A DNA stretch of 64,000 nt from Bradyrhizobium sp. SZCCT0153 (GTDB taxonomy: Bacteria > Pseudomonadota > Alphaproteobacteria > Rhizobiales > Xanthobacteraceae), in assembly GCF_018129995.1 (NCBI RefSeq), contig NZ_JAFCKS010000003.1:930001-994000 (forward strand), given 5' to 3'. The position numbers were made by a program, and so were the translations under genes. The notes beneath the pieces are model-generated. The model searched no databases. It was not told the DNA's origin and worked only from the letters and a program-made list of their open reading frames with translations. Shown piece by piece: positions 54,123-63,049 of this stretch (the stretch's first letter is position 1; the number at the start of each line of letters is the position of its first letter).

Positions 54123-54149
54123 GCCGAGGATAGGAGCGACGCCGAAAAA

Positions 54150-54176
54150 GTCCATACTATCAATTTTGTCCATACT
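54150..54176. promoter_or_regulatory. direct repeat GTCCATACT x2, candidate HxlR operator
   Basis: GTCCATACT is found at 54150-54158 and 54168-54176, with an 18-base period, in the divergent gap between the hxlR-type gene and the small monooxygenase-like gene. The spacing and AT-rich centre would suit binding by a dimer or promoter elements. The role is inferred from place alone. Confidence 0.5.
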
Positions 54177-54233
54177 TGCAGGATCGCATCCAGCGCGCAG
54201 ATGATGACGCACAATGCGAACAGGGAGCGTCAC

Positions 54234-54536
54234 ATGAAGCACTTCATGATCAGATACGAGTTCAAGGATGGTACGACGGAGGCCTGGCACCAGCAGATCG
54301 GCCGCTTCATCAAGGCGATCGACGCCGATCCGGAGCTCAAGGGGCGGATCGGCTATCGCGTCCTGAAGAATCGCGACGATAACAGCTATTTCCACCTCGC
54401 CAGCGTCGCCGACGATGCCGCGCAAAAAACGCTGCAATCGCGCGACTTCTTCAAGGCCTATCAGGAGATGACGCGGAAGGTCGCCCGCGGCGAGGTGACG
54501 GCAACGCCGATCGAGATGATCGACGCGACGGCGTAG
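54234..54536 (+). CDS. small ABM-like (dimeric alpha/beta-barrel) protein
   Basis: The 100-residue protein begins MKHFMIRYEFKDG, with helix WHQQIGRFIKAIDADPELKG and a late RDFFKAYQEMTRK. This matches in length and pattern the antibiotic-biosynthesis-monooxygenase/ferredoxin-like dimer fold, but no specific family is certain. The ATG at 54234 has CAGGGAG eight bases before it. It is divergent from the HxlR-type regulator, which probably controls it. Its stop lies one base from the convergent PHB esterase gene. Confidence 0.7.
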   Translation: MKHFMIRYEFKDGTTEAWHQQIGRFIKAIDADPELKGRIGYRVLKNRDDNSYFHLASVADDAAQKTLQSRDFFKAYQEMTRKVARGEVTATPIEMIDATA

Positions 54537-54537
54537 A

Positions 54538-55707
54538 TTACTTCATCAATCCCGCGGCGGTAAGCGCGCGCGTGATGATCTGGCCGAGATCGAGACCGCG
54601 AGCCTGCTCGCGCTTCGGCTCGGCCGGTGCTTCGGCGACCGCCGCGCGGATCGAGCGGGCGAGGTGCGGCGCGGGCGAGCGGACCGGCGTCGGCTTTGGC
54701 TCCGCCTTCGTCTTGGACGCGTCGGGAATCCAGCCGGTCAGGCCGAAGAATTTTGCGATGTGGTAGGACGAGGAAATGCCGGCCTCGATCAGGAAGGCGC
54801 CTTCGATGCCATAGCGCTGGTCGTTGTCGGCGAGGCCGAGCGGCGTGCCGTGCGCCATGTCGGTGATGGCGTAGGACTCGACCAGCGTCTCGCCGTCCTT
54901 GTTCCACCAGGTCTGGCGCGGATAGCCGTCGACATCGGTTTCCGCCATCGGCATGTCAGGCAGATCGTGCAGATCGAGCCATTGCTTGACGATCTCGTTG
55001 GCATTGCCGGGATTGACGGTGCGGTCGGCGCTGCCGTGCCACACCGAAATCTTCGGCCAGGGCCCGCTATGCTGCGAGGCGCCGCGCACGAGATCGCCGA
55101 GCTCGCGCGCGGGACGCGCCGGGGAATGGAACATGCCGTCCAGCGCTTCGCGCAGGTTCGAGGCGATGCCGTAGGGCAGCCCGGCAATGACGGCCCCGGC
55201 CGAAAAGACCTCAGGATAGGTCGCGAGCATCACCGACGTCATGCCGCCGCCGGCGGAGAGGCCCGTGATGAAGATGCGCCCGGGATCGATGCGATGCGCC
55301 TGAACCATATGCGCGATCATCTCGCGAATCGAACGCGGCTCGCCGCTGTCGCGCGCGGTGTCTTCCGGACTGAACCAGTTGAAGCAGGTGTTGCCGTTGT
55401 TGACCCGCTGCTGCTCGGGCATCAGCAGCGCGAAGCCGTAGTGCTCCGCCAGCGTCGACCATCCCGCGCCGAGGTCGTAACTTGCTGCGGTCTGGCCGCA
55501 GCCGTGCAGCACGACGACGAGCGCGCGCGGCTTCTGCAGCTGCGCCGGCACGAACGCGAACATGCGCAAGGCCCCGGGATTGTCGCCAAAATTGGTGACC
55601 TCTACCAAAGGACTGGGCGCATCCGCGCTCCGGCCGAAATCGGCAAAGCGCAGTCCGTCCAGCCTTGGCAGACGTTTCAAGAGATCGACATTTCTGGCGA
55701 GCGACAC
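54538..55707 (-). CDS. PHB depolymerase-type esterase (extracellular type 1 fold)
   Basis: This 389-residue alpha/beta-hydrolase of the esterase_phb family has an oxyanion motif VVLHGCGQ, nucleophile Ser151 (GLSAGG), Asp228 (HGSADRTV) and His286 (MAHGTPL). No clear signal peptide is seen with the chosen start, so despite the family name the enzyme may be intracellular or act on short oligomers or other esters. The start is a GTG at 55707 with AGGAG five bases before it. The longer frame to 55839 lacks a ribosome site. The C-terminal tail (about 325-375) is Ala/Pro/Lys-rich. Confidence 0.88.
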   Translation of the reverse strand: MSLARNVDLLKRLPRLDGLRFADFGRSADAPSPLVEVTNFGDNPGALRMFAFVPAQLQKPRALVVVLHGCGQTAASYDLGAGWSTLAEHYGFALLMPEQQRVNNGNTCFNWFSPEDTARDSGEPRSIREMIAHMVQAHRIDPGRIFITGLSAGGGMTSVMLATYPEVFSAGAVIAGLPYGIASNLREALDGMFHSPARPARELGDLVRGASQHSGPWPKISVWHGSADRTVNPGNANEIVKQWLDLHDLPDMPMAETDVDGYPRQTWWNKDGETLVESYAITDMAHGTPLGLADNDQRYGIEGAFLIEAGISSSYHIAKFFGLTGWIPDASKTKAEPKPTPVRSPAPHLARSIRAAVAEAPAEPKREQARGLDLGQIITRALTAAGLMK

Positions 55708-55856
55708 GGCAACTCCTGGCAGGCGACGTACAACGTCAGCCAAACCAGATAGTTGCTGCGTTGCAAAATAAAAAGACCGTGCGCTGTCAATCCGGTGAAA
55801 ATCGAGGGAAATCCGCGGAAAAACTGCAGGAATCCGCACGCATTAACAGCAGTGCC

Positions 55857-57269
55857 TCAACTTCGTGCAGATGCGCGGCGCATCCACGCCAGAAATGCGG
55901 CGCAGATCATGATTAATGCCGCAAACAACGCGAGCGAGACGAGAAAGCCTGCGCGCGGCGATTGCAAGGCTTCGATCGTGAAGAAGACGGCGCCGATTGC
56001 GGCCACTCCGGCCGCATTTCCGATCTGCGCCGTCGTGCCGTACATGCCGGAGGCTGAGCCTGCGGCGACGGGTTTGACTGTCGAAAGCACCGCGCCGGAG
56101 AGCGGCGCCATGACGAGCCCCTGGCCGTAGCCGAAAATGATCATGGTGAGCGCGAGCAGGAGCGCAGACGGCGCATCGACAGAGAACGCGACAAGCGCCA
56201 GCCCAGCGAGACCCGCGAGCTGAAGCGCGCAGCCTTCGATCAGGACCTTGGTACCGCGATGGCGCGCTCGCGCGCCGCTGTGACGCGAGGCCACGACGAA
56301 AGCGAGCGCGAGCGGAATGAACGCCATGCCGGCTGCGAGCGGCGGGATCTTCAGCCCCCGCTGCATGAACAGAGTCATGACGAGATAGAACGAGAGGTTG
56401 GCGGCGAAGAAGAAGAAGGCCGCGCCAAGCCCGCGCAGAAAGGCCGCATCCGCCAGCAGCGTGAGATCGATCAGCGGCATGCCGCCGCCGCGCGCCACCG
56501 CGCGCTCGAGCCTTGGGAATGCTGCGAGGATGGCGCCGCCGCTTCCCATCACCGCCCACAGCCACGGCGCCCAGCCGACATCGTGGCCGAACAGCAACGG
56601 CCCGATCAGGCACAACAGGCCTGCGAACAGCACGACGCTGCCCTTGATATCGAGCTTTGTGCCGGCGCGACGCGGCACCGACGGCATGATGCGCCAGGCA
56701 GCGGACGCGATGACGAGGCCGCAGGGCACGTTGACGAAAAACACCGAGCGCCAGCCGGTACCGGCGAGATCGATCGTGATCAGGAGGCCGCCGAGCAGGA
56801 AGCCGGCGGCGCCTGCGAGCCCGAGCACGATGCCATAGATGGCGAAGGCGCGGCCGCGCTGCTCATCCGTGAACAACAGATGCAGCGTCGCCAGCACCTG
56901 CGGCACCATCAGCGCCGCCGTCGCGCCCTGCGCCAGCCGCGCGACGATCAGCTCCGCGCCTGACCGCGCGAGACCGCACCAGAGCGAGGTCAGGGTGAAT
57001 CCGAGCACGCCGGCCAGAAAGACGTTCCTGGTGCCGTGGATGTCGCCGAGGCGGCCGCCGGTGACCACCAGCGTGGCATAGGCGATCAGATAGATCGCGA
57101 TGACGGATTCGATCTGCGCCGGCGTCGCTTGCAGCTCGACCGCGATGGTGGGGATGGCGACGTTGACCACGAAGGCGTCGACACCGAACATGAACTGGGC
57201 GGCGACGACGATTGCCAGCACCCACCAGCGGCGCGACGAATCGATCTGCTTTGTGACGATTTGATGCAT
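55857..57269 (-). CDS. MFS transporter, DHA2/EmrB-like
   Basis: The 470-residue protein has about 14 hydrophobic segments. Helix 1 has FMFGVDAFVVNVAIPTI (the D-x3-VNVAIP motif of DHA2), then GGRLGDIHGTRNVFL (MFS loop motif) and IVLGLAGAAGFLLGGLL (motif C-like). It is probably a proton-driven exporter of toxic compounds. No adaptor gene or regulator is adjacent, unlike the emrAB pair at 15.7-18.5 kb. The ATG at 57269 (MHQIVTKQ) is chosen because the longer frame overlaps the divergent sthA leader. Confidence 0.9.
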   Translation of the reverse strand: MHQIVTKQIDSSRRWWVLAIVVAAQFMFGVDAFVVNVAIPTIAVELQATPAQIESVIAIYLIAYATLVVTGGRLGDIHGTRNVFLAGVLGFTLTSLWCGLARSGAELIVARLAQGATAALMVPQVLATLHLLFTDEQRGRAFAIYGIVLGLAGAAGFLLGGLLITIDLAGTGWRSVFFVNVPCGLVIASAAWRIMPSVPRRAGTKLDIKGSVVLFAGLLCLIGPLLFGHDVGWAPWLWAVMGSGGAILAAFPRLERAVARGGGMPLIDLTLLADAAFLRGLGAAFFFFAANLSFYLVMTLFMQRGLKIPPLAAGMAFIPLALAFVVASRHSGARARHRGTKVLIEGCALQLAGLAGLALVAFSVDAPSALLLALTMIIFGYGQGLVMAPLSGAVLSTVKPVAAGSASGMYGTTAQIGNAAGVAAIGAVFFTIEALQSPRAGFLVSLALFAALIMICAAFLAWMRRASARS

Positions 57270-57439
57270 CGGCGCGCAAACCTCTCGGGATTTATTTGCG
57301 CGCGATGCTCCCAGATCGACGTCGTCCGCGCGATTACCTCCGAGGTAGGCCTTGCTGTCCTCTTGCCGCGCCCTTGCTCCCTTGGCCCGATTGCTGCATG
57401 TCGGTTTCCGCTGGTCTCGCGGGGTTCGGAAGTCTTCCG

Positions 57440-58831
57440 ATGTACGACTACGACATGGTGGTGATCGGCTCGGGCCCGTCAGGGCGCCGGGCCGCGGTGC
57501 AATGTGCCAAGCTCGGCAAGGCCGTGCTGGTGGTGGAGAAGGGCCGGCGCGTCGGCGGTGTCTCCGTTCACACCGGCACCATCCCCTCGAAGACACTGCG
57601 CGAAACCGTGCTGAACCTGTCCGGCTGGCGCGAGCGCGGCTTCTACGGCCGCTCCTACCGCGTGAAGCAGGACATCGCGGCGAGCGATCTGATGACCCGG
57701 CTCCAGAAGACGCTCGACCACGAGGTCGAGGTCCTCGAGCATCAGTTCAGCCGCAATCTCGTCCGCACCGCCAATGGCGAGGCGCGGCTGGTCTCGCCGC
57801 ACGAGGTAGAGATCACCAGCGCCATCGGCGAGACCAAGACGGTGTCGGCCGCCTTCATCCTGCTCGCCTGCGGCACGCGTCCGTTCCGGCCGGACTATGT
57901 ACCTTTCGACGGCACGACGGTGCTCGACAGCGACGAGATCATCGAGCTGCCGAAGCTGCCGCGCAGCCTCGCCGTGATAGGCGCCGGCGTGATCGGTGTC
58001 GAATACGCCACCATCTTCAGCGCGCTCGACGTGCCCGTGACCCTGATCGAGCCGCGGCCGACCTTCCTCGATTTCATCGACAAGGAATTGATCGACGAGT
58101 TCATGCACGAATTGCGCGACCGCAACGTCGCGCTGCGGCTCGGCTCGAAGGTCAACTCGATCGAGAAGAACGCGCAGGGGAGCATCGTCACGCATTTGTC
58201 CGACGGGCGGCATGTCACCACCGACATGCTGCTGTTCGCGGCGGGGCGCGTCGGTGCCACCGACCAGCTCAATCTGGAAGCCGCCGGCATCGTGGTCGAC
58301 CATCGCGGCCGCATCTCGGTCGATCCCGTGACGTTGCAGACCAGCGTGCCGCATATCTACGCCGCCGGCGACGTGATCGGCTTTCCGAGCCTGGCCTCGA
58401 CCTCGATGGAGCAGGGCCGCGTCGCCGCCTGCCACGCACTCGGCATGGAGCCGATGGCACCGCCGGAGTTCTTCCCTTACGGCATCTATTCGGTGCCGGA
58501 GATCTCGACCGCAGGCCTCACCGAGGAAGAGGTGCGCACCCGCGGCATTCCTTACGAGGTGGGCATCGCGCGCTTCCGCGAGACCTCGCGCGGCCACATC
58601 ATGGGGCTGAACAGCGGCATGATGAAGATGATCTTCTCGACCAAGACGCGCCGCCTGCTCGGCGTGCACATTCTCGGCGAAGGCGCCACCGAGCTGATCC
58701 ATATCGGCCAGGCCGTGCTCAACCTCAAAGGCACGATCGACTATTTCATCCAGAACACGTTCAACTATCCGACGCTGGCGGAGGCGTACAAGATCGCCGG
58801 GCTGGACGCCTGGAACAGGATGACAAGGTGA
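57440..58831 (+). CDS. sthA: Si-specific (soluble) NAD(P)+ transhydrogenase
   Basis: This 463-residue flavoprotein of the disulfide-reductase fold has the FAD-binding GSGPSG at 10-15, the NAD(P)-binding GAGVIGVEYA (about 185), the FAD motif IYAAGDV and a C-terminal dimer domain. The place where related reductases have a CxxxxC redox pair reads VSVHTGTIPSK (41-51) without cysteines. That is the mark of SthA, which moves hydride between NADPH and NAD+. The ATG at 57440 follows GGAAG. It stands alone between palindromic repeats and the divergent MFS gene. Confidence 0.93.
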   Translation: MYDYDMVVIGSGPSGRRAAVQCAKLGKAVLVVEKGRRVGGVSVHTGTIPSKTLRETVLNLSGWRERGFYGRSYRVKQDIAASDLMTRLQKTLDHEVEVLEHQFSRNLVRTANGEARLVSPHEVEITSAIGETKTVSAAFILLACGTRPFRPDYVPFDGTTVLDSDEIIELPKLPRSLAVIGAGVIGVEYATIFSALDVPVTLIEPRPTFLDFIDKELIDEFMHELRDRNVALRLGSKVNSIEKNAQGSIVTHLSDGRHVTTDMLLFAAGRVGATDQLNLEAAGIVVDHRGRISVDPVTLQTSVPHIYAAGDVIGFPSLASTSMEQGRVAACHALGMEPMAPPEFFPYGIYSVPEISTAGLTEEEVRTRGIPYEVGIARFRETSRGHIMGLNSGMMKMIFSTKTRRLLGVHILGEGATELIHIGQAVLNLKGTIDYFIQNTFNYPTLAEAYKIAGLDAWNRMTR

Positions 58832-58840
58832 TCTTCCTTC

Positions 58841-58891
58841 ACCTCTCCCCGCCCTGGGGGGAGAGGTCGAAATTCAAACGCAGTTTGAATT
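58841..58891. repeat. two adjacent palindromes after sthA
   Basis: ACCTCTCCCC (58841-58850) pairs with GGGGAGAGGT (58858-58867), and AATTCAAAC (58871-58879) pairs with GTTTGAATT (58883-58891). They start 10 bases past the sthA stop. They belong to the same dispersed group as 26248-26273 and may end the sthA transcript. Confidence 0.75.
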
Positions 58892-58952
58892 CCGGGTGAG
58901 GGGGTACAGGTCTCACGACGATCTCATCTGCGGAGAGAGCCCCTCACCCCAA

Positions 58953-58980
58953 CCCTCTCCCCGTAAGAACGGGGAGAGGG
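58953..58980. repeat. dispersed palindrome, CCCTCTCCCCGT family
   Basis: CCCTCTCCCCGT (58953-58964), loop AAGA, ACGGGGAGAGGG (58969-58980) gives a 12-bp perfect stem. With the previous pair it fills much of the 280-base gap between sthA and the LLM oxidoreductase gene. I see no gene in this gap. Confidence 0.8.
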
Positions 58981-59111
58981 AGACGAGGCACCTCGCCTCG
59001 TCATTGCATGCCTGCATTCCGCCATGCGGGACATCGTGCGATTGCCTTCGCTGTCTTCAGCAATTAGCCTCACCGTCTCAACAAACAAAAAATCCAGCCG
59101 GAGAGAACGCC

Positions 59112-60347
59112 ATGGCGCGCCTGAAGTTCGGAGCCTTTCTTGCCCCGCATCACCCGATCGGGGAGCATCCGATGCTGCAGTTCCGGCGCGATCTCGACCT
59201 GGTCGAGCAGCTGGATAGCCTCGGCTATGACGAGTTCTGGTGCGGCGAGCATCATTCCTCGGGCTGGGAGATGATCGCCTCGCCCGAGATGTTTCTGGCC
59301 GCGGCCGGCGAGCGCACCAAGCGGATCAAGCTCGGCACCGGCGTGGTGTCGCTGCCCTACCACCATCCCTACAACGTCGCGCAGCGCATGGTGCAGCTCG
59401 ACCACATGACCGGCGGCCGCGCCATCTTCGGCTCCGGTCCCGGCGCGCTCGCCTCCGACGCGCATACGCTCGGCATCGATCCGATGACGCAGCGCGATCG
59501 CCAGGACGAGGCGATCGGCGTGATCCGTCGGCTCTTCAACGGCGAGCGCGTCACCGCCAAGAGCGACTGGTTCACCATGAACGACGCCGCTCTGCAAATC
59601 CTGCCGCTACAGGAAGAGATGCCGTTCGTCGTGGCCTCGCAGATATCGCCCTCGGGCATGACACTCGCCGGCAAATACGGCATCGGCATCATCTCGCTGG
59701 GCTCGATGACGACGCAGGGGCTGATGTCGCTGCAGCAGCAATGGCAGTTTGCCGAGGACGCGGCGAAAAAGCACGGCACCCGTGTCAACCGCGCCGACTG
59801 GCGCGTGCTCCTGACCTTTCACATCGCCGAGACCCGCGAGCAGGCGCGCAAGGAGGCCGGGGCCGGGCTGATGCGCTGGCACAACGAATATAATGTCGGC
59901 ACGCTGCAGCGACCGGGCCTCACCGCCTTCGCCTCGCCCGACGAGGCCGTGGACAAGACCGCTTTCGTCGAGGGCGCAGCCTCCACCATCGGAACGCCCG
60001 ACGATCTCGTCAAAACCATCAAGAACGTGATGCAGGTCTCGGGCGGCGTCGGCGCAATCATCGGCTTCGTGCACGACTGGGCCAATCCGGAAGCCACCCG
60101 CCGGAGCTGGGACATGGTGGCGCGCTATGTGGTTCCGGAGATCAACGGCTATATCGACGGCCTGCGCCGGTCGCAAAAATTCGTGATCGAGAACCGCGCG
60201 ATCTTCGAGCGCGCGGGCCAGGCGGTGATGGCCAAGATCATGGAGAACGAGAAGGCCGCCGAGGCACTGAAGGTGACCGGCCCCGGCCGCGTCGCCATTC
60301 CCGCCGTCAACGCCCCGGATCTGCAGAAGGAAGCCGCCAAGCGGTAA
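59112..60347 (+). CDS. LLM-class flavin-dependent monooxygenase
   Basis: This 411-residue luciferase-like TIM-barrel enzyme uses FMNH2 and O2. It has the FGAFLAPHHPIGEHP start, YDEFWCGEHHSSGWE, GTGVVSLPYHHPYNVAQRM and FGSGPGAL. The profile resembles limonene 1,2-monooxygenase-like and alkanal monooxygenase-like LLM proteins; the substrate is unknown. A flavin reductase is not encoded nearby. The ATG at 59112 follows GGAGAGAACGCC. The P450 gene follows on the same strand after 138 bases, so the two may act together. Confidence 0.9.
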   Translation: MARLKFGAFLAPHHPIGEHPMLQFRRDLDLVEQLDSLGYDEFWCGEHHSSGWEMIASPEMFLAAAGERTKRIKLGTGVVSLPYHHPYNVAQRMVQLDHMTGGRAIFGSGPGALASDAHTLGIDPMTQRDRQDEAIGVIRRLFNGERVTAKSDWFTMNDAALQILPLQEEMPFVVASQISPSGMTLAGKYGIGIISLGSMTTQGLMSLQQQWQFAEDAAKKHGTRVNRADWRVLLTFHIAETREQARKEAGAGLMRWHNEYNVGTLQRPGLTAFASPDEAVDKTAFVEGAASTIGTPDDLVKTIKNVMQVSGGVGAIIGFVHDWANPEATRRSWDMVARYVVPEINGYIDGLRRSQKFVIENRAIFERAGQAVMAKIMENEKAAEALKVTGPGRVAIPAVNAPDLQKEAAKR

Positions 60348-60485
60348 GCCTCGTCGAACTGACACGCAACGATCACGAGCAGGAGATGCCGGCCTGTGAT
60401 AGGTTGATGCGGTCAACGCGGCGCGGGCCGCCATAATGCCGCGGTCGCGCGATGTCCGTTCGGTCAGCCAACCGGAGCAATCGTC

Positions 60486-61862
60486 ATGTCGATGCAGAAT
60501 GTCGCTTCGCCCGCGCTCGGCTTCACCGCGCCCAAGCGCAACGAGCTGACGCACATCCCCGGCGACGAAGGCTGGCCGATCATCGGCAAGACTTTCCAGG
60601 TGCTGGCCGATCCCAAGGGCCATATCGAGGCGAACGCCGCCAGATATGGCCTGGTCTACCGCACGCATTTTTTCGGCGAGACCAATGTCGTGCTGCTCGG
60701 GCCGGAAGCCAACGAGCTCGTGATGTTCGACCAGCAAAAGCTGTTCTCGTCGACGCATGGCTGGAACAAGGTGCTGGGCCTGTTGTTTCCGCGCGGATTG
60801 ATGCTGCTCGATTTCGACGAGCACCGGCTGCATCGCAAGGCGCTCTCGGTCGCGTTCAAGTCCGGACCGATGAAGTCCTATCTCGGCGATCTCGACCGCG
60901 GCATTGCGGCGCGGGTCGCGCAGTGGAAGGGCCAGCCGGGCGAGATGCAGCTTTATCCGGCCATGAAGCAGCTCACGCTCGATCTCGCCGCGGCCTCGTT
61001 CCTCGGCGCCGACATCGGGCCGGAGGTCGACGAGATCAACCGCGCCTTCGTCGACATGGTCGCCGCCGCAGTCGCCCCGATCCGCCGCCCTCTGCCCGGC
61101 ACCCAGATGGCGGCCGGCGTGAGGGGACGCAAGCGCATCGTCGCCTATTTCCGCGAGCAGATTCCGCTGCGACGCGGCAATCAGGGCGGCGATGATCTGT
61201 TCTCGCAGCTCTGCCGCGCCACCCATGAAGACGGCGCGCTGCTCTCGGAGCAGGACATCATCGACCACATGAGCTTCTTGATGATGGCCGCGCACGACAC
61301 GCTGACCTCGTCGCTGACGTCTTTCATCGGCGAGCTCGCCGCAAATCCCGACTGGCAGGACCGACTGCGCGCGGAAGTCCTGGCGCTGGGGCTCGCGCCC
61401 GATGCGCCGAGCAGCTTCGACGACCTCGAAAAAATGCCGCTGTCGGAGATGGCGTTCAAGGAAGCGCTGCGGATCAAGCCGCCGGTGCCCTCGATGCCGC
61501 GCCGCGCCATGCGCGATTTCACCTTCAAGGGCTTCACCATTCCCGCCGGCACCGCAATCGGCGTCAATCCGCTCTACACGCACCACATGAAGGACATCTG
61601 GCCGGAGCCGGATCGCTTCGATCCACTGCGCTTCGGCGAAGAAGCCCAGCGCAACCGCCACCGCTTCGCCTTCGTGCCGTTCGGCGGCGGCGCGCATATG
61701 TGCCTCGGCCTGCACTTCGCCTACATGCAGGCCAAGTGCTTCGCGCGGCACTTCTTGCAGAACATCGAGGTGTCACTGGAGCCCGGTTACAAGCCGGACT
61801 GGCAGATGTGGCCGATCCCGAAGCCCCGGGATGGCTTGCGGGTGCGGATGAAGGCGGTTTAG
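60486..61862 (+). CDS. cytochrome P450
   Basis: This 458-residue heme monooxygenase without a membrane anchor has heme-ligand Cys406 in FGGGAHMCLGLHFAY, the ExxR motif in FKEALRIKPP, the PERF-like EPDRFDPLRF and the I-helix oxygen motif AAHDT. The start GDEGWPIIGKTFQ resembles the proline-rich N-terminus of CYP26/CYP120-like proteins rather than the classic bacterial CYP101 type. It needs ferredoxin and reductase partners that are not nearby. GGAG lies eight bases before the ATG. Substrates in related groups are terpenoids, retinoids or fatty acids, so that is only a guess here. Confidence 0.93.
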   Translation: MSMQNVASPALGFTAPKRNELTHIPGDEGWPIIGKTFQVLADPKGHIEANAARYGLVYRTHFFGETNVVLLGPEANELVMFDQQKLFSSTHGWNKVLGLLFPRGLMLLDFDEHRLHRKALSVAFKSGPMKSYLGDLDRGIAARVAQWKGQPGEMQLYPAMKQLTLDLAAASFLGADIGPEVDEINRAFVDMVAAAVAPIRRPLPGTQMAAGVRGRKRIVAYFREQIPLRRGNQGGDDLFSQLCRATHEDGALLSEQDIIDHMSFLMMAAHDTLTSSLTSFIGELAANPDWQDRLRAEVLALGLAPDAPSSFDDLEKMPLSEMAFKEALRIKPPVPSMPRRAMRDFTFKGFTIPAGTAIGVNPLYTHHMKDIWPEPDRFDPLRFGEEAQRNRHRFAFVPFGGGAHMCLGLHFAYMQAKCFARHFLQNIEVSLEPGYKPDWQMWPIPKPRDGLRVRMKAV

Positions 61863-61871
61863 CCACAGCCG

Positions 61872-61956
61872 CCATTGCGAGCGAAGCGAAGCAATCCAGA
61901 ATCTTTCCGCTGAGGGATTCTGGATTGCTTCGTCGCAAGGGCTCCTCGCAATGACG
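61872..61956. repeat. large dispersed inverted repeat (ATTGCGAGCGAAGC type)
   Basis: The core GCAATCCAGAATC (61891-61903) is a perfect 13-bp inverted match to GATTCTGGATTGC (61916-61928). Outer arms CATTGCGAG and CTCGCAATG also pair. Such elements are very common between Bradyrhizobium genes, from general knowledge. It lies between the convergent P450 and SDR genes. Confidence 0.85.
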
Positions 61957-62012
61957 GCGCGCGAAGAGCGCGCCTTTGCCCATCCTGCGGCGCTGCGTCC
62001 GGGGTACGAGAC

Positions 62013-62855
62013 CTACCCCGCCCCCTGATCGAACGCCTTGCGCAAGGCCACGTAGCCCTGCTGCTGCTGGCTCCAGTTGCGGCCGCCGGTCATTGCGCCG
62101 TCGATGACGAGGTCGTGGCCGTTGATGAAGCTGGACTCGTCGCTGGCCAGGAACACCGCGGCATGGGCGATATCGTCCGGCAGGCCCGCACGCGGGATCG
62201 GCTGCGCGGTCTTGTAGACATCGCGCATCACCGCCGGCGTCTTCTCGGCAGCCTCCGTCGACAGGCCGAGCGCCTTGCCAAAGATGCCGGTCGCGATCGC
62301 ACCGGGCGAGATCGAGTTGACGCGGACATTGGACTCGCCGAGCTCCATTGCCACGCATTTGGTGAGATGGATCACCGCCGCCTTGGCCGCACCATAGACC
62401 ATCGAGGACGAGAAGCCGGCGAGGCGGCCGGCGATGCTGCCATTGTTGATGATGCTGCCGGACCCCTGCTTCTTCATGATGGGCGCAGCGTGCTTCATGC
62501 CAAGCATGACGCTGCGCACCAGCGTCGCCATCGCCGCGTCGAAGCGCTCGACCTCGAGGGCTTCGACGCCGCCGGTCTGCGCCGGACCGCCGGCATTGTT
62601 GAACAGGCAGTCGATCCGGCCGAACTTCTCCACCGCGAGCGCGATCAGCGCCTGCATCTGCGCTTCGACCGTCACATCGGTCTGGCGGAAGACGCAAGTC
62701 GCCCCGAGTTGCTTCGCCAGCGCCTCGCCCTCCGGTATACGCCGCCCCGCGATCACAATTTTGGCACCTTCGGCAACGAAGACTTCTGCGGTGCGCAATC
62801 CGATCCCGCTCGTCGCGCCCGTGATCACCGCGACCTTGCCATCCAGCCTGCCCAT
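62013..62855 (-). CDS. SDR family NAD(P)-dependent oxidoreductase
   Basis: This 280-residue classical short-chain dehydrogenase has the cofactor motif TGATSGIG at 12-19, NNAG near 86-89, catalytic Ser140, Tyr154 and Lys158 (YGAAK), and a substrate/cofactor loop after SPGAIATGIFG. An acidic residue after strand 2 is missing (AGRR instead), which points to NADP rather than NAD. The ATG at 62855 has AGGAACATT before it. It is convergent with the P450 gene; a shared pathway is possible but unproven. Confidence 0.92.
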   Translation of the reverse strand: MGRLDGKVAVITGATSGIGLRTAEVFVAEGAKIVIAGRRIPEGEALAKQLGATCVFRQTDVTVEAQMQALIALAVEKFGRIDCLFNNAGGPAQTGGVEALEVERFDAAMATLVRSVMLGMKHAAPIMKKQGSGSIINNGSIAGRLAGFSSSMVYGAAKAAVIHLTKCVAMELGESNVRVNSISPGAIATGIFGKALGLSTEAAEKTPAVMRDVYKTAQPIPRAGLPDDIAHAAVFLASDESSFINGHDLVIDGAMTGGRNWSQQQQGYVALRKAFDQGAG

Positions 62856-63049
62856 GGAATGTTCCTGTTTTCGAACCATTTGACGCCAAATGGCGGACAC
62901 CGATCGATGACGGCGCCGCGACAGTCGGCGCCGCAGCAGCCACTATTCCTGCCGGCTTCCGACATGGCAAGCTTTGCTTGCGCCGGCCACATGCGTAACA
63001 TTCATGGCGACCGCTCGATTTTCGAACGCATATCGCAACCGGGCTGTGC

